Position numbers and translations under genes: made by a program. From Cherax quadricarinatus (taxonomy: Eukaryota > Arthropoda > Malacostraca > Decapoda > Parastacidae), in contig NC_091391.1 in assembly GCF_038502225.1 (NCBI RefSeq), forward strand, positions 1,833,821 through 1,897,820: a DNA stretch of 64,000 bases, in the 5' to 3' direction. This document shows positions 10,641-23,614 of this stretch, piece after piece. The notes below the pieces were generated by a model that saw nothing but the letters and a program-made list of their open reading frames with translations, did not search any database and had not been told where the DNA came from. How positions within the stretch are numbered: position 1 is the stretch's first letter; each line of letters starts with the position of its first letter.

Positions 10641-11190
10641 AGAACATAAGAAAGGAAGATCACTGCAGCAGGCCTGTTGGCCCATACTAGGCAGGTCCTT
10701 TACAATTCATCCCACTAACAAACATTTGACCAACCCAATTTTCAATGCCACCCAAGAAACAAGCTCCGATGTGCAAGTCCCACTCAAATCCAACCCCTCC
10801 CACTCATGTACTTATCCAACCTAAATTTGAAACTACCCAAAGTCCTAGCCTCAATAACCCAACTAGGTAGACTGTTCCACTCATCAACTACCCTATTTCC
10901 AAACCAATACTTTCCTATGTCCTTTCTAAATCTAAACTTATCTAATTTAAATCCATTACTGCGGGTTCTCTCTTGGAGAGATATCCTCAAGACCTTGTTA
11001 ATATCCCCTTTATTAATACCTATCTTCCACTTATACACTTCGATTAGGTCTCCCCTCATTCTTCGTCTAACAAGTGAATGTAACTTAAGAGTCTTCAATC
11101 TTTCTTCATAAGGAAGATTTCTAATGCTATGTATTAATTTAGTCATCCTATGCTGAATGTTTTCTAACGAATTTATGTCCATTCTGTAAT
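10640..11190 (-). mobile_element. CR1/Jockey-type LINE, C-terminal end of ORF2, open frame
   Basis: Open - strand frame of about 130 codons from 11182: LENIQHRMTKLIHSIRNLPY, EERLKTLKLHSLVRRRMRGD, RTRSNGFKLDKFRFRKDIGK and ARTLGSFKFRLDKYMSGRGW. It aligns by eye with the 8635-9200 copy and has fewer lesions. The 3' end (low coordinate) contains AGGCCTGTTGGCCC and TAAGAACATAAGAAAGG. Confidence 0.75.
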
Positions 11191-11215
11191 AAAAGCCACC
11201 CAGCTAGAAGCATTT

Positions 11216-11300
11216 GGCTGGCATGGTTCAGTGGATAATGCACTGGCCTGCTGGTTTTGAAGGTTTAAATTGCCATGGGTTTAAATCCCCACTTTATCTT
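11216..11300 (+). mobile_element. SINE-A head
   Basis: TGGCATGGTTCAGTGGATAA (A-box region) and GGGTTTAAATCCCC (B-box region) keep tRNA-like spacing. Body not clear. Confidence 0.45.
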
Positions 11301-11489
11301 TGAGTTATTTGTGGGAGTATGGGTGCTCCTCGACTTACAATGGTTCGACTTAAAATATTTCAATGATGGTGCAAAAGCATTTACTTTGGAGGTGAAAGTT
11401 AAGATAATTATCCAGCATGGAGGCAGCAAGTTCCTAATTTATATTCATTTATTTACTTTAAGTGTATTTAGTTATAGTAATTCTTCTTT

Positions 11490-11680
11490 CGATGCATTGG
11501 TGATATCCCACTGAGGCGGGGTGGCCCAAAAGTTAAAACAAAAGTTTCTGCTTTTACATTTAGTAATATATACAGGAGACGGGGTTACTAGCCCCTTGCT
11601 CCCGGCATTATAGTCACCTCGTACGACACTCATGGCTTACGGAGGAAGAGTTCTGTTCCACTTCCCCATGGAGAGTTATA
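11490..11680. mobile_element. Dispersed repeat with RTE-like end
   Basis: TGATATCCCACTGAGGCGGG, then ACATTTAGTAATATATACAG, GGTTACTAGCCCCTTGCTCC and CACTTCCCCATGGAGAG. Same family as 8508 and 12580. Confidence 0.6.
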
Positions 11681-12494
11681 GTAATTATTTGTTTAGTTAC
11701 TTATTCACTGACAGTAGTTATTTATTTACTTATTTATTTAGCATATCATATTTGACTTGCGATATTTTTGACTTACAATTGATTCGTCAGAACATAACCC
11801 CATTTTGAGTCAAGGAGCATCTGTATTGTGCTGGTTATCAATGTCTGTAACTTGGTAAAGGTCTTGGAACAAAGCATTTTTTCCAATAATGGCTGGTTCT
11901 TGTACATGCATGATTGCCCTCATTGCTGTTCGTATTATGCTTTTTAAAACAGTTTTTTTTATATCTCTCTGTGGGAACATCGGTATCACCAACTACAATG
12001 ACATTGTTAAAACCTTATAGCATATGATACCAAGTTGCAGTGAAAGACTCGTAGGACATTGCATTATGTATAAATTTTAGTCTTGGGGCCTTGTTTACTA
12101 CAAATATACAAGGGGCATGAAGAACATTGGTACATATAATAAAAGGGTATACATGTGGCAAGCTGAACTTTTAGTGAGAGTAAGATCAGGTGAACTGAAA
12201 TGTCGGGTCGCCTGATGGGTGGGACAATGAATGTGGCAGACACATGTTCGAATGTGGCACGGATATTGTAGCTTCCTATTTTCATGCACACCAGCATTTG
12301 TTATACCATTGTCAGGGATGCTTCAAAAGAATTAATTGTCACCCTAAATCTGGCATCTTGATTTTGTGAGCATCAGTATTTGTTGCCACTGTTAGGGCTG
12401 TTTCTAAGAATCCAGTGTCTCCCTAAATCTGGCACCTTGATGACCTGGTCAGCTTCAGTTATCAAATATCCCTCAGTGGCTCTTTGTTCGTCTT

Positions 12495-12780
12495 TCAACG
12501 CACTGCCTGTATCCCACCAAGGCAGGGTGGCCCGAAAGGAAAAATGTCAGTTCCTCCTTTTAAACTTAGTAATCTTCTTCTTTCTTTCAACGAACTGGCC
12601 ATATCCCACCTAGGCGGGGTGGCCCAAAAGGAAAAACGAAAGTTTCTCCTTTTACATTTAGTAATATATACAAGAGAAGAGGTTACTAGCCCCTTGCTCC
12701 CGGCATTTTAGTCGCCTCTTACAACACGCATGGCTTACGGAGGAAGAATTCTGTTCCACTTCCCCATGGAGAAAATTTAG
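12495..12780. mobile_element. Two tandem copies of the same dispersed repeat
   Basis: A partial copy at 12495-12580 is followed by a fuller one at 12590-12780, both starting near CAACGCACTG/CAACGAACTGGCC and CCCACC-AGGC-GGGTGGCCC. The second ends in CTTCCCCATGGAGAA. Confidence 0.55.
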
Positions 12781-13031
12781 TAATATATACGTTTAATGTA
12801 ATGGAATGAAATCCAACTGGCTATCAGGAGCCAGATTTTAGGTGATGTCAGATTTTTAGAAGTTTTCCTGATAGATTTACCAATACAGTAGTGCATGTAG
12901 TATGAGGTTACAACATACCTTCCACAAATCATGGAATGTATTGGGTTTGACCCATGGCAAGTAAGACCTAAACCCTAAGTGGGTTGAGACCCCACTCGTT
13001 TCATGATTTGTTTGCAATTGTTCTGTTGCAG

Positions 13032-13154
13032 TTTCGTGTGAGTTGTGATATCTGCCACGCAGGCACATGCTTCTTGCACGTTAATTGCTCTGCACACCTC
13101 AAGACACAACCATCAGGTGGCCTTACAATAATTCCGCCCACACGACTCCACTAA
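13032..13154 (+). CDS. Candidate terminal exon, cysteine-rich, unassigned
   Basis: A strong acceptor (TTCTGTTGCAG) opens a 40-codon frame reading FRVSCDICHAGTCFLHVNCS then AHLKTQPSGGLTII and TAA at 13152. Cys/His spacing (CxxC, x4, C, later C and H) recalls the C-terminal cysteine-rich domain of piggyBac-type transposases and PGBD genes, but the match is by eye only. It cannot be spliced in frame from the fourth visible MtnB exon. No partner exon was found. It may be a last exon of an unknown + strand gene or a transposon remnant. Confidence 0.3.
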   Translation, partial: FRVSCDICHAGTCFLHVNCSAHLKTQPSGGLTIIPPTRLH

Positions 13155-13472
13155 AGTTTGGTTTACCTCACGGAGCATTCTTTATAAATACTTATGTTAC
13201 ACCTCATGTATATTTGGAATGAACCAAGTCCCAGAACAAAAACATATCTATAATAATAGATCCTAAATTGTTTATGTATTCATATTACTGTATTGACATT
13301 ATATTTCAATTTTACATATGGCCAGATACACACCTACTTTATAGAAGCAGGCGTAAGAATCTATATTAAATGACGAAACATATAGTATGCTATAAAAAGA
13401 TTTGAAATGTAAATTCTCTGTTAAATGTGCAATCATAAATTTTTTAAAGAATAAAAAGACATGATACATATT

Positions 13473-13600
13473 GTGACTGGAGCAATACACAAATAACCTA
13501 CACATACGAGAAAAAATTATGACGACGTTTTGGTCCAACTCGGGCCAAGTTGGACCAAAACGTTGTCATAAGCTTATATATTCTGGTTATTTATGTAAAA
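13473..13600. mobile_element. Foldback element
   Basis: ACGACGTTTTGGTCCAACT and its reverse complement AGTTGGACCAAAACGTTGT face each other around a few bases; outer arms carry ACACAAATAACC and GGTTATTTATGT. Same family as 17965, 36086 and 45395. Confidence 0.7.
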
Positions 13601-13907
13601 ATTTTCAATATTGTATTTCTACAGGGTAAATTTTTCGTGATAAGTTATAGGTTTATTTTATTTCTTCAGTTTTTTTAAACTTTTTGTACATGTATATACA
13701 GTATTGTATTTTAATTGTTTCTATATATATACAGTAAATATAAGTGAGCATTAATGTTAAACGGAGAATAATTTGTATAACAATAATATACTCTCAGTAG
13801 TAAAGAAAAAAGTTATGCATTATTTGATAAATTGAGGCTGCTGTTTTAAAAGAGTTTAATATATAAATTAGTTTCTTTCTTTCGTAATATACAGATCTTC
13901 AATATTT

Positions 13908-16900
13908 TATTAACTCAACAGCCGTCTGCTAAGGCAGGGCGACCCAAAATAAAAATTACTGTTCATTTAAGTGTCATTTTTCAAGAAACATGTTGACATC
14001 AGTCAGTTTACTCTCCGACTGTAGCATCGTCGCCCATCCTTCAAAGTACAGGTACTGTACTTCCCACCTCCAGGACTGTAACATCCTCACTCATCCTTCA
14101 GAGTACAGGTACTGTACTTCCCACCTCCAGGACTGTAACATCCTCACTCATCCTTCAGAGTACAGGTACTGTACTTCTGACCTCCAGGACTGTAACATCC
14201 TCACTCATCCTTCAGAGTACAGGTACTGTACTTCTGACCTCCAGGACTGTAACATCCTCACTCATCCTTCAGAGTACAGGTACTGTACTTCCCACCTCCA
14301 GAACTGTAACATCCTCACTCATCCTTCAGAGTACAGGTACTGTACTTCCCACCTCCAGGACAGTAACATCCTCACTCATCCTTCAGAGTACAGGTACTGT
14401 ACTTCTGACCTCCAGGACTGTAACATCCTCACTCATCCTTCAGAGTACAGGTACTGTACTTCTGACCTCCAGGACTGTAACATCCTCACCCATCCTTCAG
14501 AGTACAGGTACTGTACTTCCCACCTCCAGGACTGTAACATCCTCACCCATCCTTCAGAGTACAGGTACTGTACTTCTGACCTCCAGGACTATAACATCCT
14601 CACTCATCCTTCAGAGTACAGGTACTGTACTTCTGACCTCCAGGACTGTAACATCCTCACTCATCCTTCAGAGTACAGATACTGTACTTCTGACCTCCAG
14701 GATTGTAACATCCTCACTCATCCTTCAGAGTACAGGTACTGTACTTCCCACCTCCAGGACTGTAACATCCTCACTCATCCTTCAGAGTACAGGTACTGTA
14801 CTTCCCACCTCCAGGACTGTAACATCCTCACTCATCCTTCAGAGTACAGGTACTGTACTTCCCACCTCCAGGACTGTAACATCCTTGCTCATCCTTCAGA
14901 GTGCAGGTACTGTACTTCCCACCTCCAGAACTGTAACATCCTCACTCATCCTTCAGAGTACAGGTACTGTACTTCCCACCTCCAGAACTGTAACATCCTC
15001 ACTCATCCTTCAGAGTGCAGGTACTGTACTTCCCACCTCCAGGACTGTAACATCCTCGCTCATCCTTCAGAGTGCAGTTACTGTACTTCCCACCTCCAGA
15101 ACTGTAACATCCTCGCTCATCCTTCAGAGTGCAGGTACTGTACTTCCCACCTCCAGGACTGTAACATCCTTGCTCATCCTTCAGAGTACAGGTACTGTAC
15201 TTCTGACCTCCAGGACTATAACATCCTCACTCATCCTTCAGAGTACAGGTACTGTACTTCTGACCTCCAGGACTATAACATCCTCACTCATCCTTCAGAG
15301 TACAGGTACTGTACTTCTGACCTCCAGGACTGTAACATCCTCACTCATCCTTCAGAGTACAGGTACTGTACTTCTGACCTCCAGGATTGTAACATCCTCA
15401 CTCATCCTTCAGAGTACAGGTACTGTACTTCCCACCTCCAGGACTGTAACATCCTCACTCATCCTTCAGAGTACAGGTACTGTACTTCCCACCTCCAGGA
15501 CTGTAACATCCTCACTCATCCTTCAGAGTACAGGTACTGTACTTCCCACCTCCAGGACTGTAACATCCTTGCTCATCCTTCAGAGTGCAGGTACTGTACT
15601 TCCCACCTCCAGAACTGTAACATCCTCACTCATCCTTCAGAGTACAGGTACTGTACTTCCCACCTCCAGAACTGTAACATCCTCACTCATCCTTCAGAGT
15701 GCAGGTACTGTACTTCCCACCTCCAGGACTGTAACATCCTCGCTCATCCTTCAGAGTGCAGTTACTGTACTTCCCACCTCCAGAACTGTAACATCCTCGC
15801 TCATCCTTCAGAGTGCAGGTACTGTACTTCCCACCTCCAGGACTGTAACATCCTTGCTCATCCTTCAGAGTGCAGGTACTGTACTTCCCACCTCCAGAAC
15901 TGTAACATCCTCACTCATCCTTCAGAGTGCAGGTACTGTACTTCCCACCTCCAGGACTGTAACATTCTCACTCATCCTTCATAGTACAGGTACTGTACTT
16001 CCCACCTCCAGAACTGTAACATCCTCACTCATCCTTCAGAGTGCAGGTACTGTACTTCCCACCTCCAGAACTGTAACATCCTCACTCATCCTTCAGAGTA
16101 CAGGTACTGTACTTCCCACCTCCAGAACTGTAACATCCTCACTCATCCTTCAGAGTACAGGTACTGTACTTCCCACCTCCAGAACTGTAACATCCTCACT
16201 CATCCTTCAGAGTACAGGTACTGTACTTCCCACCTCCAGTACTGTAACATCCTCACTCATCCTTCAGAGTGCAGGTACTGTACTTCCCACCTCCAGGACT
16301 GTAACATCCTCACTCATCCTTCAGAGTACAGGTACTGTACTTCTGACCTCCAGGACTGTAACATCCTCACTCATCCTTTAGAGTACAGGTACTGTACTTC
16401 TGACCTCCAGGACTGTAACATCCTCACCCATCCTTCGGAGTACAGGTACTGTACTTCTGACCTCCAGGACTATAACATCCTCACCCATCCTTCAGAGTAC
16501 AGGTACTGTACTTCTGACCTCCAGGACTGTAACATCCTCACCCATCCTTCTGAGTACAGGTACTGTACTTCTGACCTCCAGGACTGTAACATCCTCACCC
16601 ATCCTTCAGAGTACAGGTACTGTACTTCTGACCTCCAGGACTGTAACATCCTCACCCATCCTTCAGAGTACAGGTACTGTACTTCTGACCTCCAGGACTG
16701 TAACATCCTCACCCATCCTTCTGAGTACAGGTACTGTACTTCTCACCTCCAGGACTGTAACATCCTCACCCATCCTTCAGAGTACAGGTACTGTACTTCT
16801 CACCTCCAGGACTGTAACATCCTCACCCATCCTTCAGAGTACAGGTACTGTACTTCTGACCTCCAGGACTGCAACATCCTCACCCATCCTTCAGAGTACA

Positions 16901-17165
16901 GGTACTGTACTTCTGACCTCCAGGACTGTAACATCCTCACCCATCCTTCAGAGTACAGATACTGTATTTCTGACCTCCAGGACTGCAACATCCTCCCCCA
17001 TCCTTCAGAGTACAGGTACTGTACTTCTGACCTCCAGGACTGTAACATCCTCGCCCATCCTTCAGAGTACAGGTACTGTACTTCCCACCTCCAGAACTGT
17101 AACATCCCCACCCATCCTTCAGAGTACAGACACTGCACTTCCCACCTCCAGGACTTCAATCCCTT
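13908..17165 (-). mobile_element. RTE-type LINE 3' end swollen by a 57-bp array
   Basis: The left border AACTCAACAGCCGTCTGCTA then AGGCAGGGCGACCC is an RTE terminus on the - strand. The right border, after the array, is the CACTTCCCACCTCCAGGACT edge seen in single-copy RTE ends such as 36495-36520. The array occupies what is a single segment in unexpanded copies. Confidence 0.7.
14030..17165 (+). repeat. 57-bp minisatellite, about 55 units
   Basis: Unit GAGTACAGGTACTGTACTTC, then CCACCTCCAGGACTGTAACA, then TCCTCACTCATCCTTCA. 57 is a multiple of 3, so open frames of several hundred codons appear on +; they are not genes. Unit variants (TGACCTCC or CCACCTCC, GGACTG or GAACTG) are patterned: marker variants at 14701 and 15385, and at 15074 and 15758, are both exactly 684 bases (12 units) apart, showing a block duplication. 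Confidence 0.95.
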
Positions 17166-19630
17166 GGGGGGCTGGAATTATTTCCCCATAAACCATGCAT
17201 GTTCCAGAAGGCAGCTAAAAGGCTGGCAACCATTTCCATGTTCATTGTCTAAGTCGAAGAAGTCATTAATGTGTTGTGACTTATTTTAGTGGTTACTAAG
17301 GTAAAAATCTAGATCAAAACATTAACTGGTAAAGTGCAGCTACAGGATAATGTTAAGTGATAACTACATTCATGGGGAGGGGGAGAACATGGAGGAATGA
17401 GAAGCAGTGAGGTTTGATCTAACGAAGGGGTCGGTCAGGTTCACTTCCTTGAATAAAGAGTCGCTTACCAAGGAACCACCCTTCAGGAGCAAGTACGTAA
17501 TTCTGAAACACCAAATTAGCCTAGAGAACACTGCAATGATCACAGCTCTACTGTGGGTAATTTTATTTTATAAATTTTTAAAAGATTGTAGTTTGTCAAA
17601 AACATAATATATTTAGAAAAAATACAAGTAAAAATATATAACTTGTTCCCTCTTAACCATGTGAAATGCATTGTTTTAAGCTTAATTAAGCTGTGTTACT
17701 TAATATTGCATAGAATGTGAATGGCAGATTATAATATACATTACTAGAAGAGGCATCAAATATTCGTTAACTGTTTTTGCTCACAGGTTTTGATGTGTTT
17801 TCAATGACTATACATGTATTAGGAATGTGATTAACTGTCTTAAGTTGAGGTGAATTATGAGGATAGCCAGTGATAGTTGTTGGTAGTATTTCATCATGAA
17901 TCAAAAATATTTACAGTATACACATGTAATTTATGTTTTATTTATATCAAAGACTAAAAAGGCACGATACTGTGAATGGAACAGTGAGCAGATAACCTGC
18001 ACATAGGAGAAAAAACTTTGTATGACATTTTGGTCCGACTTGGACCACTAAATAGTCACACACTAACTCCATACCTTCATGCTGCAGTGTGTGACTAATT
18101 AATGGTCAGAGTCGGGCTGAAATATCATCATAAGTTTCTTTCTCGTATGTGAGGGTTATTTGCGTGTGGTGCTTTATTTACTGTGTTAATTAAAACATTT
18201 GTTTTTTCAACAAACCGGCCATATCCCAGCAAGGCAGGGTGACCTAAAAAGAAAAACGAAAGATAACCAAAAGTTCCAGATGTGGGTCATTGTATAACTA
18301 AGACCCACATCAGGAAACACTTGTCCTGCTTCCTGACGAACCCTACCTAACCTAACTTAAGATATAGAGCCACATAGTCAAATATGATTTTATATTAAGG
18401 TAATTTGTATTACCCCAAGCTCTCCGCATAGAAATAAACTTGCTACCAATTGTAAGGTTTATGATTTTTAAGGACAGAAAATTTATGCAGATGACAGAAA
18501 TTCATTGAGCCCTTATGGAAAACTGAAATTCTGAGTGTAATGCATATGCTGACAAGTAAGACATGTGCAGCAGTTAGGTATCTTTATTCTGAAAAGTTTC
18601 AGTTACTCAGTAGACCTCTCAGTCAAGTACAGAAGAGGTAGAAGCAGTAGAGATGTGAAGACGATGTCATCAGTCCGTCAGCCTTGAAGACGTAGTTTTG
18701 GGGTGGTCAGTCCCTCAGCTTGGAGAAGAGTGTTGTTCCATATTCTGGAACATTGTTCCAGATACCTGTCAGTATTATATACCATTTTCGTATTCAGTGC
18801 ATATGCTTATAAAAATATTCGACAACACTGATTTCCTTACAGAAACCTCCCAATATTTTTTTCTCCCAGCCTACAGTATAAACATCAATGCAGTTATTGC
18901 AACATGTTCATTATTAATATGAAGACAGAACTGAGCTAAACCAAAATAGAGTAAAAAGAACTATTGACAAAATAAGAAAGACAAATTTAAATGTTTTGAT
19001 GAAAGTTAAGACACGTGTGCAACATCTGGTTATCTTTATTGTAGACGTTTTGCCATCCAGTGGCTTTATCAAAACAGATTCTAGGACATAATTAGAATAC
19101 AGAAGATCTATATACAAAAGATGTGGTAATCAGTCCCTCAGCCTTGGAGGTGGTGTTTACAACACCGTGGTTGTAGAGATTCTGAAGCACGGGTAAGGAG
19201 ACTTTAAATGTTTTCTTGAAATTGCTTGTATATGGTGTCAAGGGTTGTCAGCCCTTGTGGCACGATCTTACACCAGGTCTCATGATCGATGTTCTGGTCA
19301 GTCAGACTCTTAGGGCCGGCAACCACACGGAGGCAGTTACTGGTTATATATTATGTATATATACTTAGTGATTATAACCATAATTTTTAAACAGGTGGAC
19401 AGGTAAGCCAGTGGAAGGCCTCGGTCAGATGACCAAAAGCTCCAGCATCAGGAAACACTTGTCCTGTTTCCTGACAAACCTGACCTAACCTAACTGGTTA
19501 TGATTCAGTAACATGAGAGCTCCACAAATAATCTTTCTTCTCACATTTCCTCTTTAAGTTTCAAAACAATTCATAATTATTAATATAATTCTACCCTCTG
19601 TACAGGGCTTCACTCCTTTACTGGTTTTAA
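17166..19630. other. Intergenic, foldback fragment and RTE terminus only
   Basis: A foldback element with imperfect arms spans about 17965-18175 (CATTTTGGTCCGACTTGGAC and AGTCGGGCTGAAATATCATC). An inverted RTE terminus is at about 18205-18260 (GGCCATATCCCAGCAAGGCA). Around 18995-19085 there is a piece of the repeat with CGTTTTGCCATCCAGTGGC also found near 39010 and 39990. The rest is AT-rich and I see no gene in it. Confidence 0.5.
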
Positions 19631-19845
19631 CCCTTAAACTGTCCAAACAGATCTATGTTCACATGCGTAGTGCTCCAAAAGTAAATCTACGTTTTTTTTA
19701 CATATTTTCAAATATAACAAAAAACATAGATCAAAGTTTTTTTTACACATTTTCAAATGTAAAAAAAACAACAAGAAGATCTACATTATTTTACATACTT
19801 TCAAATGTTGAAAAAACGTAGATCTACATTTGGACAGTTTAAGGG
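19631..19845. mobile_element. piggyBac-like MITE
   Basis: TTAA on both sides, then inverted ends CCCTTAAACTGTCCAAA and TTTGGACAGTTTAAGGG; 215 bp, no coding. TTAA target and CCC/GGG ends are the piggyBac superfamily hallmark. Confidence 0.75.
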
Positions 19846-20401
19846 TTAATAAAGAAATTTACTAGATAGCACAAAAGATTTTCCAGTTGGTGTTTATTTT
19901 GAGGTCATTTAAAAATGAACACCACTAGCCATAAGCTTTTTCGAAATTGGTGGAATCGTTTTATATTTTGCACCTATCAGACTTCACATTAACATGCATA
20001 GACTGAGAGCTTACTGCATTAACACTGAAGAAATGATACAACAGAAAGCTGGATTGGAAATTATTTGCAATAAACTCTCATTTTTTTGACCTCGTTGGCT
20101 ATCTCCTCCAGGGTGACCCAAAGAAAAAAAAGCATTCACCATCTTTCAGTCATTTGCTATCTTGCCAGAGGTCCACTGGCATAATTCAAATTACCCTCTG
20201 ACTGCATTATCCCTGCCCCTCCTACAGAGCACAAGCACTGCCCTTCTTATCTTTAGGGAAATAGATATATTTCTCAATAGTCTAATCTTTTCCAAGTAAC
20301 TGGATAAATTTATTTACGTGGGCTTAATAAATACTCTATGATAGGTACATTACTAGTAGTGTAGATAAATGGTTCAGAGAAAGGACAAGGTGATGATTGA
20401 G

Positions 20402-20585
20402 TCACATATGCAACACTTGGGTATCTGTATTGTGGAAATACTCACCAACAAGTGACTTCCTCAGTCCTTTGGGACTGATTACCTCAAACTACTTATCTCC
20501 CACCATTCCTCTCCATACCTGACTGAGGATGCCACTTGTTGGTGAAACATTCCACAGTAAAGATACCCAAGTGTTGCATATGTAT
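20402..20585. mobile_element. Foldback-type repeat
   Basis: ACATATGCAACACTTGGGTA on the left and TACCCAAGTGTTGCATATGT on the right are a 20-base perfect inverted pair, with weaker pairing inside (GTGGAAA and ATTCCAC). Related pieces lie at 18995, 38985 and 39950. Confidence 0.7.
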
Positions 20586-20851
20586 CTCTCATTACTAGTA
20601 GTGTTTATAAATCTTTATTTTGCTGGATCGAGACTGCCTTTGCTTCCTTGTCGGAGTTCATAGATTGGAGCCTTTAGCACTTAACAAATATACATGTTCA
20701 CAAGTACTTTGCTATAACATTTTCCATATAAGTGTATGTTTCAATCTTCCAAAAACCTGTGTCATACCAAATACAGAATGTTAAGTTGCTGATCACAGTC
20801 TGTGCTATAACTAGTTTCTAAATACTGCTGCATACATTAAAAGAAATATGT

Positions 20852-23580
20852 ACAGGAGGGCTCCACTTATACAGCAGGTTAGGTTCCAGGCTACTGTAGG
20901 ATCCCACTTATACAGCAGGTTAGGTTCCAGGCTACTGTAGGATCCCACTTATACAGCAGGTTAGGTTCCTGGCTACTGTAGGACCCTGCTTATAGAGCAT
21001 GTTAGGTTCCAGACTACTGTAGGACCCTGCTTACAGAACATGTTAGGTTCCAGACTACTGCAGGGACCCACTTATACATCAAGTTGGGTCTGGGCTATTG
21101 TAGGATCCCACTTATACAGCAGGTTAGGTTCCAAGCTACTGTAGGGCCCCACTTACATAGCAGGTTAGATTCTGGGCTACTGTAGGGCCTCTCTTATATA
21201 GCAGGTTAGGTTCCAGGCTACTGTAGGATCCCACTTATACAGCAGGTTAGGTTCCAGGCTACTGTAGGATCCCACTTATACAGCAGGTTAGGTTCCAGGC
21301 TACTGTAGGATCCCACTTATACAGCAGGTTAGGTTCCAGGCTACTGTAGGATCCCACTTATACAGCAGGTTAGGTTCCAGGCTACTGTAGGATCCCACTT
21401 ATACAGCAGGTTAGGTTCCAGGCTACTGTAGGATCCCACTTATACAGCAAGTTAGGTTCCAGGCTACTGTAGGATCCCACTTATACAGCAAGTTAGGTTC
21501 CAGGCTACTGTAGGATCCCACTTATACAGCAAGTTAGGTTCCAGGCTACTGTAGGATCCCACTTATACAGCAGGTTAGGTTCAGGGCTACTATAGGGCCC
21601 TGCATATACAGCAAGTTAGGTTCCAGGCTACTGTAAGGATCCCTGCTTATACAGCAGGTTAGGTTCCAGGCTACTGTAGGATCCCACTTATACAGCAGGT
21701 TAGGTTCCAGGCTACTGTAGGATCCCACTTATACAGCAGGTTAGGTTCCAGGCTACTGTAGGATCCCACTTATACAGCAGGTTAGGTTCCAGGCTACTGT
21801 AGGCCCCGCTTATACAGCAGGTTAGGTTCCAGGCTACTGTAGGCCCCACTTATACAGCAGGTTAGGTTCCAGGCTACTGTAGGCCCCGCTTATACAGCAG
21901 GTTAGGTTCCAGGCTACTGTAGGCCCCACTTATACAGCAGGTTAGGTTCCAGGCTACTGTAGGCTCCCACTTATACAGCAAGTTAGGTTCCAGGCTACTG
22001 TAGGATCCCACTTATACAGCAGGTTAGGTTCCAGGCTACTGTAGGATCCCACTTATACAGCAAGTTAGGTTCCAGGCTACTGTAGGGCCCTGCTTATACA
22101 GCAAGTTAGGTTCCAGGCTACTGTAGGGCCCTGCTTATACAGCAGGTTAGGTTCAGGGCTACTATAGGGCCCTGCATATACAGCAAGTTAGGTTCCAGGC
22201 TACTGTAGGGCCCTGCTTATACAGCAGGTTAGGTTCCAGGCTACTGTAGGGCCCTGCTTATACAGCAGGTTAGGTTCCAGGCTACTGTAGGGCCCTGCTT
22301 ATACAGCAGGTTAGGTTCCAGGCTACTGTAGGGCCCTGCTTATACAGCAGGTTAGGTTCCAGGCTACTGTAGGGCCCTGCTTATACAGCAGGTTAGGTTC
22401 CAGGCTACTGTAGGGCCCTGCTTATACAGCAGGTTAGGTTCCAGGCTACTGTAGGGCCCTGCTTATACAGCAGGTTAGGTTCCAGGCTACTGTAGGGCCC
22501 TCCTTATACAGCAGGTTAGGTTCCAGGCTACTGTAGGGCCCTGCTTATACAGCAGGTTAGGTTCCAGGCTACTGTAGGGCCCTGCTTATACAGCAGGTTA
22601 GGTTCCAGGCTACTGTAGGGCCCTGCTTATACAGCAGGTTAGGTTCCAGGCTACTGTAAGGCCCTGCTTATACAGCAGGTTAGGTTCCAGGCTACTGTAG
22701 GGCCCTGCATATACAGCAGGTTAGGTTCCAGGCTACTGTAAGGCCCTGCTTATACAGCAGGTTAGGTTCCAGGCTACTGTAGGGCCCTGCTTATACAGCA
22801 AGTTAGGTTCCAGGCTACTGTAGGGCCCTGCTTATACAGCAAGTTAGGTTCCAGGCTACTGTAGGGCCCTGCTTATACAGCAAGTTAGGTTCCAGGCTAC
22901 TGTAGGACCCTGCTTATACAGCAGGTTAGGTTCCAGGCTACTGTAGGGTCCTGCTCATACAGCAAGTTAGGTTCCAGGCTACTGTAGGATCCCACTTATA
23001 CAGCAAGTTAGGTTCCAGGCTACTGTAGGATCCCACTTATACAGCAAGTTAGGTTCCAGGCTACTGTAGGATCCCACTTATACAGCAAGTTAGGTTCCAG
23101 GCTACTGTAGGACCCTGCTTATACAGCAGGTTAGGTTCCAGGCTACTGTAGGGCCCTGCTTATACAGCAAGTTAGGTTCCAGGCTACTGTAGGACCCTGC
23201 TTATACAGCAGGTTAGGTTCCAGGCTATTGTAGGGCCCTGCTTATACAGCAGGTTAGGTTCCAGGCTACTGTAGGGCCCCACTTATACAGCAAGTTAGGT
23301 TCCAGGCTACTGTAGGGCCCTGCTTATACAGCAAGTTAGATTCCATTGTAAAGTGAAAGTTGCTGTAAAATGAATCATAGCCCTTTTTTTTTCACTTTCA
23401 AATGCATATAAAAGCCCGATAATATGTTTACACTATCATATATTAAGTGAGCAAGGGATCTAGGCCTAAAAATGCATATACAGTACACACATTACTTAAA
23501 ATATTTTTATCCTTAACTTATAGCGAGTGGTGAATGTATTTATTGTAGGAAGTCTGAATAAATGAAGAATGGGCATAATT
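20852..23580. mobile_element. DNA-transposon-derived region expanded into arrays
   Basis: The left edge TACAGGAGGGCTCCACTTAT and right flank GTAAAGTGAAAGTTGCTGTA, then CATATATTAAGTGAGCAAGG, look like one non-autonomous element whose inner part became the 41-bp array. A related fragment without the array is at 26840-27005, inverted, ending GGGCCCACCTGTA. Confidence 0.5.
20860..23345 (+). repeat. 41-bp minisatellite, about 60 units
   Basis: Unit TTATACAGCAGGTTAGGTTC, then CAGGCTACTGTAGGGCCCTG and C. Variants GGATCCCAC and GGGCCCTGC come in blocks: the first dominates to about 22080 and again at 22970-23110, the second from 22080 on, which suggests local spread of variants. Confidence 0.95.
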
Positions 23581-23614
23581 GAACACCACTGTATTAGCAA
23601 ACGTAAAGCAAAGT

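Noticed and set aside
13990..16381. Open frames of 664 and 498 codons encoding 19-residue repeats
   Set aside because: They are translations of the 57-bp minisatellite (57 = 3 x 19), which lies inside an RTE 3' UTR; no start context, splice sites or unique sequence.
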